Source of the DNA: Vibrio sp. SCSIO 43137
Lineage (GTDB): Bacteria; Pseudomonadota; Gammaproteobacteria; Enterobacterales; Vibrionaceae
Length of the DNA: 64,000 nucleotides
Assembly: GCF_028201475.1 (NCBI RefSeq)
Contig: NZ_CP116383.1
Span: forward strand, 1,302,001 to 1,366,000
Direction of reading: 5' to 3'
This document shows, one piece after another, positions 60,540 through 64,000 of the stretch. Each line of letters opens with the position of its first letter. Position 1 is the stretch's first letter. A program made the translations under genes and the position numbers. Below the pieces are notes generated by a model, which was given only the letters and a program-made list of their open reading frames with translations, was not told the origin of the DNA and did no database searches.

Positions 60540-60806
60540 ATGGAACAATTAGAGTTTTTTACCGTTCCCAGCCCTTGTATTGGGGTGTGTAGCGTAGATG
60601 AAAAGGGCTACTGCAAAGGATGTATGAGAAAACGGGAAGAGCGTTTTAACTGGCTCTCTTATACTCCGGCACAGCAGCGCCATGTCATTAAGCTCTGTAA
60701 GCAGCGCTATCTGCGTAAAATTCGTCAGAACCGTAAAGTGGCTGAAGCACCGGCAGAACCGGCAAGCCCGCAACAGAATCTGTTTGGAACTGAAGAACAG
60801 CAATAA
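60540..60806 (+). CDS. DUF1289 small Cys-motif protein
   Basis: The 88-residue product has the DUF1289 signature SPCIGVCSVDEKGYCKGCMR near 12-31, four cysteines that should bind zinc or iron. A basic helical tail follows. Function unknown. It converges on aguA with a strong shared terminator after its stop. Confidence 0.85.
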   Translation: MEQLEFFTVPSPCIGVCSVDEKGYCKGCMRKREERFNWLSYTPAQQRHVIKLCKQRYLRKIRQNRKVAEAPAEPASPQQNLFGTEEQQ

Positions 60807-60807
60807 A

Positions 60808-60838
60808 AAAGGGCAAAATAGAAACTATTTTGCCCTTT
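60808..60838. terminator. Bidirectional terminator between DUF1289 and aguA
   Basis: AAAGGGCAAAATAG / CTATTTTGCCCTTT is a perfect 14-pair stem with a 3-base loop, preceded by an A run and closed by T-rich arms. It starts at the DUF1289 stop. Confidence 0.9.
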
Positions 60839-60874
60839 GCTTATCAGGTCAACTGCTCTTGATTACTGATTTAA

Positions 60875-61966
60875 TCAGACAGCTGGAACCTGCTGAGTAA
60901 TACAGTGGATATTACCACCACCAAGCAGAATCTCTCTGGCATCAACACCAGTGATCTTATAGCCCGGATAGAGGTTGTTAAGCAGAGTTTCCACTTCCGC
61001 ATCCAGTTTCTTGTCCAGTAATGGGTAAACCACCTGATCATTGGTGACCAGATAGTTAGCATAAGAGCCTGCAAGGCGCTCACCCGGCGTTCTTTCCATA
61101 CCTTCAGAAACATCAACACCGCTCGCTTCATCTTCAGAGATATACAGTGGTCCCGGCATCGGTAGTTTGTGCACTTTAATCTGACGGCCTTTGGCATCGG
61201 TCTGGCTTAGCAGAGTATCCAGTGCCGTTCTTGAAATCTCATACTGAGGATCGTTCTCGTCTTCACACCAGGTCAGAACCACTTCGCCCGGACGTACCAC
61301 ATGAATTAAGTTGTCCACATGGCCGTTAGTCTCATCGTTGTATAAACCGTTCGGGATCCAGACAATTTTTTCCACTGACAGATAGTCGCAAAGTACCTGC
61401 TCAAGCTCTTCTTTAGACAAGTCAGGGTTGCGGCTAGGGTGCAGCAGACACTCTTCAGTAGTATATAGTGTGCCTTCACCATCGACGTGGATTGAACCAC
61501 CTTCAAGTACGATAGGCGCACGGTAGCTGTCGTCTTCGTGAATTTCACAGATCTTCTGTGCGACGGCATCATCTTTGTCCCAAGGGAAATACAGACCATC
61601 TACCAGTCCGCCCCATGCGTTGAAGTGCCAGTCGACACCGCGACGCTCACCTTCACCGTTAACCACGTAAGAAGGACCGATATCGCGCATCCATGAGTCA
61701 TCGGTGCTCATCTCAACCAGCTTGATATTCTCAGGAAGCAGAGTGCGGGCATTTTCGAACTGCTGTGCACTTACTGCCATAATCACAGGCGTTGTCTGAG
61801 AGATAGCTTTTGCTACTTCAACAAAGGTTGTTTGTGCTGGTTTACCACCGAAGCGCCAGTTATCTGTTCTTTCCGGCCACGCCATCCATACTGCTGCTTG
61901 TGGTTCGTGTTCACCGGGCATTCTGAAGCCATCATTTCTTGGTGTAGAGTCGATTCTTTTGCTCAT
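60875..61966 (-). CDS. aguA: Agmatine deiminase
   Basis: The 363-residue product is a guanidino-group hydrolase of the pentein fold. It has VWMAWPERTDNWR near 25-40, DDSWMRDIGP near 87-96, GGSIHVDGEGT near 150, NGHVDN near 217, and the nucleophile Cys in LLGGGNIHCIT near 357. It hydrolyses agmatine to N-carbamoylputrescine and ammonia. It follows the permease by 17 bases with GGAGGC before the ATG. The next enzyme (AguB) is not in the window. Confidence 0.95.
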   Translation of the reverse strand: MSKRIDSTPRNDGFRMPGEHEPQAAVWMAWPERTDNWRFGGKPAQTTFVEVAKAISQTTPVIMAVSAQQFENARTLLPENIKLVEMSTDDSWMRDIGPSYVVNGEGERRGVDWHFNAWGGLVDGLYFPWDKDDAVAQKICEIHEDDSYRAPIVLEGGSIHVDGEGTLYTTEECLLHPSRNPDLSKEELEQVLCDYLSVEKIVWIPNGLYNDETNGHVDNLIHVVRPGEVVLTWCEDENDPQYEISRTALDTLLSQTDAKGRQIKVHKLPMPGPLYISEDEASGVDVSEGMERTPGERLAGSYANYLVTNDQVVYPLLDKKLDAEVETLLNNLYPGYKITGVDAREILLGGGNIHCITQQVPAV

Positions 61967-61983
61967 TTTTATTGCCTCCTACA

Positions 61984-63408
61984 TTAATGGCTATGAGTTA
62001 GATTATTATCGGATTGTTCTGCGGATGCAGCATTTTTCTTATCGATTGCGAGTTTCAGAAGGTACTCACCAATCAAAATTGTGACCACAACACCAATGGC
62101 GACCGGTGCACTGTATACCCAGTCAATCGTCATTGTGATTAGGTCAGGGAAGATAAACAGCACTACTGCCTGAGCGATGACCATAAAGCAGACAATACTC
62201 AGAGCCCACTGCACACCCATACCACCCGGAACACGGAAAGGACGCTCTTTCTCTGGTTCTGAGATACGAAGTTTCAGGTATGAAGGGAACATAAACAGGT
62301 ATGGCAGCAGGAATACACAGCTTGAGAATGCAAACACTGACCAGAATAGCTCGTCACTGTCTTGCGCAAATACTGCGTAAGCCAGAATAACGATAGTCGA
62401 GATAATACCTGTGATGTTGTTTGCGCCGACAGGTGTGTCATATTTTTCAGACATTTTCGCTACAGCATCAGGTAGCTCGCCTTCGCTTGCTGCTTCAGCT
62501 GCGGCACGGCTTGCACCCATAGTCCAGGTCACCATGTTACCGATAAAGGTAAGCAGAGCCATAACACCGATAGCGTTAACCATAAAGTTACCGAATGCGC
62601 TGTCACCAAATAGTTTGTGCAGGGTATCGATAATACCGGCAACCAGACCGATATCTTCTACCGGTAGCGCCAGCAGGATACCAACAGTACCGAATACGTA
62701 CAGGAAGGCAGTGATACCAGCTGCAAGGAAGATAGACTTAGGCATGTCGCGTACGTCTTTCATCTCTTTGGTCATAGTTGCAACCAGCTCAAAACCCATC
62801 AGGTTGAATACTAGCGCTGGAAGGAAGGCAACACCGGTATCAAGGCTAGGCATCATGGCTGAAATTGAAAACTCATTTGCAACGCCGTTCTTAGCTGCAT
62901 AGATAAAGCCACCAAAGCCCAGTACAGAGATAACAGTGATCTTCAGAATGGCACCGACATTGGTTACCCATACGCCGACATCAACGGAGACGTTACAGAT
63001 CCAGATAGTCAGCCATGTCAGCACAATACAGATAGCGATCTGGGCGAACATAGAGAGATCAGGGAAGAACAACTCAGCAAACATACCAGCGAACATGATA
63101 TATACTGCCGGCATCCATAAACCTACGTTAATCCAGTAGAACCAGGTTGTTCTGACGGCCCATTTGTAACCAAAGGCTTGTTTTACCCAGTCATAAATAC
63201 CACCGTCACCGGGATAAGTTGTACCTAATTCAGAGGTGATCAGGCCATAAGGGATAACAAAAATAATTAATGTTATTAGCCACCAACCGATAGAACTTAC
63301 ACCAATTGAAGCCGAGGCTGTTAATGTATCAACTACAATTACAGCACAAAGGCTAAATAAGGCGAGACTACCGACACCCATTTTTCCGCCAGAAGTTTGC
63401 GTTTCCAT
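61984..63408 (-). CDS. APC-family amino acid/amine permease, probably for agmatine or putrescine
   Basis: The 474-residue product has about twelve helices. The first carries TASASIGVSSIGWW, and the GDGGIYDWVKQAFG loop near 67-80 is typical of APC carriers and antiporters. NLMGFELVATMTKEM near 210-224 is the usual helix 6 region. Pairing with agmatine deiminase suggests import of agmatine, possibly exchanged for putrescine as in lactic bacteria. It is first in the operon behind GGAGAATAAT. Substrate is inferred from context. Confidence 0.88.
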   Translation of the reverse strand: METQTSGGKMGVGSLALFSLCAVIVVDTLTASASIGVSSIGWWLITLIIFVIPYGLITSELGTTYPGDGGIYDWVKQAFGYKWAVRTTWFYWINVGLWMPAVYIMFAGMFAELFFPDLSMFAQIAICIVLTWLTIWICNVSVDVGVWVTNVGAILKITVISVLGFGGFIYAAKNGVANEFSISAMMPSLDTGVAFLPALVFNLMGFELVATMTKEMKDVRDMPKSIFLAAGITAFLYVFGTVGILLALPVEDIGLVAGIIDTLHKLFGDSAFGNFMVNAIGVMALLTFIGNMVTWTMGASRAAAEAASEGELPDAVAKMSEKYDTPVGANNITGIISTIVILAYAVFAQDSDELFWSVFAFSSCVFLLPYLFMFPSYLKLRISEPEKERPFRVPGGMGVQWALSIVCFMVIAQAVVLFIFPDLITMTIDWVYSAPVAIGVVVTILIGEYLLKLAIDKKNAASAEQSDNNLTHSH

Positions 63409-63895
63409 ATTATTCTCCGTGTTTATTCACACGAGTAAGTTATTTACAAGTGAAGTTAATTTACAATTAGACGCTGTAAATATAATTAGTTTGATTAAAG
63501 TAGTTTGTTATTAGAATCACTTATCGGTGTTCATATATTAATTGGAGAGTAAGACGTGATACCGACCATAAATAAACCTAATTAACCTATCTCAGGCGAG
63601 AAAATTGATTCTGATCAATTTATGCAGTGGCAAGTTAAAGATAATTCTATCGGTAAAATGCAGAACACAATATCGAATAGCTATGCAGATATTGTGGTTA
63701 TTGCGTAAGTGCGGATGTTTTAAGCAGAGAGTAACAAAGCCGCTTATTTCATGAGCGATTAATTAAATCAATCGGTTACCTTCTCAGAGTTGAGGGAACT
63801 TGTGGTACATTAATATCTTAATGCCTGATACACTGCTGAATCAGCCTGTAACAGGGTGCTGGTATATAACTTAATTAGGGAGTTGGTGGTTTACT
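63409..63895. promoter_or_regulatory. Divergent control region of the agmatine operon
   Basis: This 487-base AT-rich gap separates the permease from a TetR-like gene. It carries a perfect FNR-type box at 63605-63618. No open reading frame is convincing. TetR operators are expected but I cannot assign one. Confidence 0.6.
63605..63618. promoter_or_regulatory. Perfect FNR box upstream of the agmatine operon
   Basis: TTGATTCTGATCAA matches TTGAT-N4-ATCAA at every defined position. It lies 197 bases before the permease ATG and 278 before the TetR-like ATG, so it may regulate either with oxygen. Confidence 0.65.
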
Positions 63896-64000
63896 ATGAA
63901 AAAAGAGTCAACAGAACAAAGGCTTGAGAGAATACATAAAGCAGCAATTAGCCTTGCGTCCCAGCGAAATGTTAACTCAATCTCCATCTATGATGTAGCT
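63896..64000 (+). CDS. TetR-like regulator, N-terminal fragment cut by window edge
   Basis: Thirty-five codons run from ATG 63896 to the window end. The segment RIHKAAISLASQRNVNSISI then YDVA is the start of a TetR helix-turn-helix: helix 1, then the spacing before helices 2 and 3. A GGGAG/GGTGG-rich stretch is upstream. Divergence from the agmatine operon suggests it could regulate that operon. Only the family can be suggested. Confidence 0.65.
   Translation, partial: MKKESTEQRLERIHKAAISLASQRNVNSISIYDVA

Noticed and set aside
1..64000. tRNA, rRNA, prophage, integron or toxin-antitoxin modules
   Set aside because: None was recognised on reading; a tRNA or covariance scan was not possible here.

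Overview
The window looks like a chromosomal segment of a marine gammaproteobacterium, most likely Vibrionaceae. It has moderate GC, a divergent ppsR/ppsA pair, a TfoX/TfoY-family competence regulator, MetJ-type operators in front of metR, a DUF4250 gene, YgiQ and many c-di-GMP/chemotaxis proteins. No rRNA, tRNA, CRISPR array or prophage was seen. Assignments come from reading motifs and context; no database search was run.

Region 1 (1-3.45 kb) is a tightly coupled leftward operon: an R-x-R HMA-like protein, a Met/His/Gln-rich protein with a glycine-zipper segment, two small Gly/Ala-rich membrane proteins, and the start of a P-type ATPase whose N-terminus carries an HFPGRIR motif. A divergent second HMA-like gene and a Cys-tailed protein flank it. 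Two Fur-box-like sequences lie in the flanking promoters. This resembles a ferrosome (fez) iron-storage organelle cluster and is the best candidate for an unusual system.

Region 2 (3.5-16.6 kb) is a maltodextrin/cyclodextrin system like the Klebsiella cym locus. Leftward: binding protein, two permeases, cyclomaltodextrinase/neopullulanase, degenerate ROK protein and a TrmB-family regulator. Rightward: OmpG/CymA-like porin, LpxD-like acyltransferase, starch-binding lipoprotein, transport ATPase, then a secreted CGTase-like GH13 enzyme. CRP-like sites and an inverted repeat lie between the two arms.

Region 3 (16.9-32 kb) holds a small unknown protein, a dead AlkD-like gene, an MBL hydrolase, a chemotaxis receptor, an EF-hand protein, a ClpP-fold-like lipoprotein, a solute-binding protein and an Asp/Glu racemase. 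It continues with an AcoR-type activator divergent from an aldehyde dehydrogenase with a sigma-54 promoter, the TfoX-family gene, and ppsR/ppsA.

Region 4 (32-35 kb) is mobile: a RAYT-type Y1 transposase, REP-like motifs, and an intact IS1111-type IS110 element inserted into a 36-bp tandem REP-like array. A two-loop RNA with guide-like segments matching both target and element ends can be drawn in its 3' noncoding end, as expected for a bridge RNA/seekRNA.

Region 5 (35-50 kb) carries a solute-binding protein, an MsbA-like exporter, a B12-radical SAM protein, a periplasmic-binding/HD-GYP fusion and a ROK fructokinase. It also carries a predicted catabolic module: class III aminotransferase, BKACE (DUF849), TAXI binding protein, CoA-transferase A/B, thiolase and two LysR regulators. 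These could take a beta-amino or beta-keto acid to acetoacetate and acetyl-CoA.

Region 6 (50-64 kb) has tandem dCache-GGDEF-EAL proteins, YgiQ, a membrane protein, DUF4250, metR with MetJ boxes, an HslJ-like lipoprotein, DUF1289, and an agmatine deiminase/APC permease operon behind a perfect FNR-type box. It ends in a truncated TetR-like gene.
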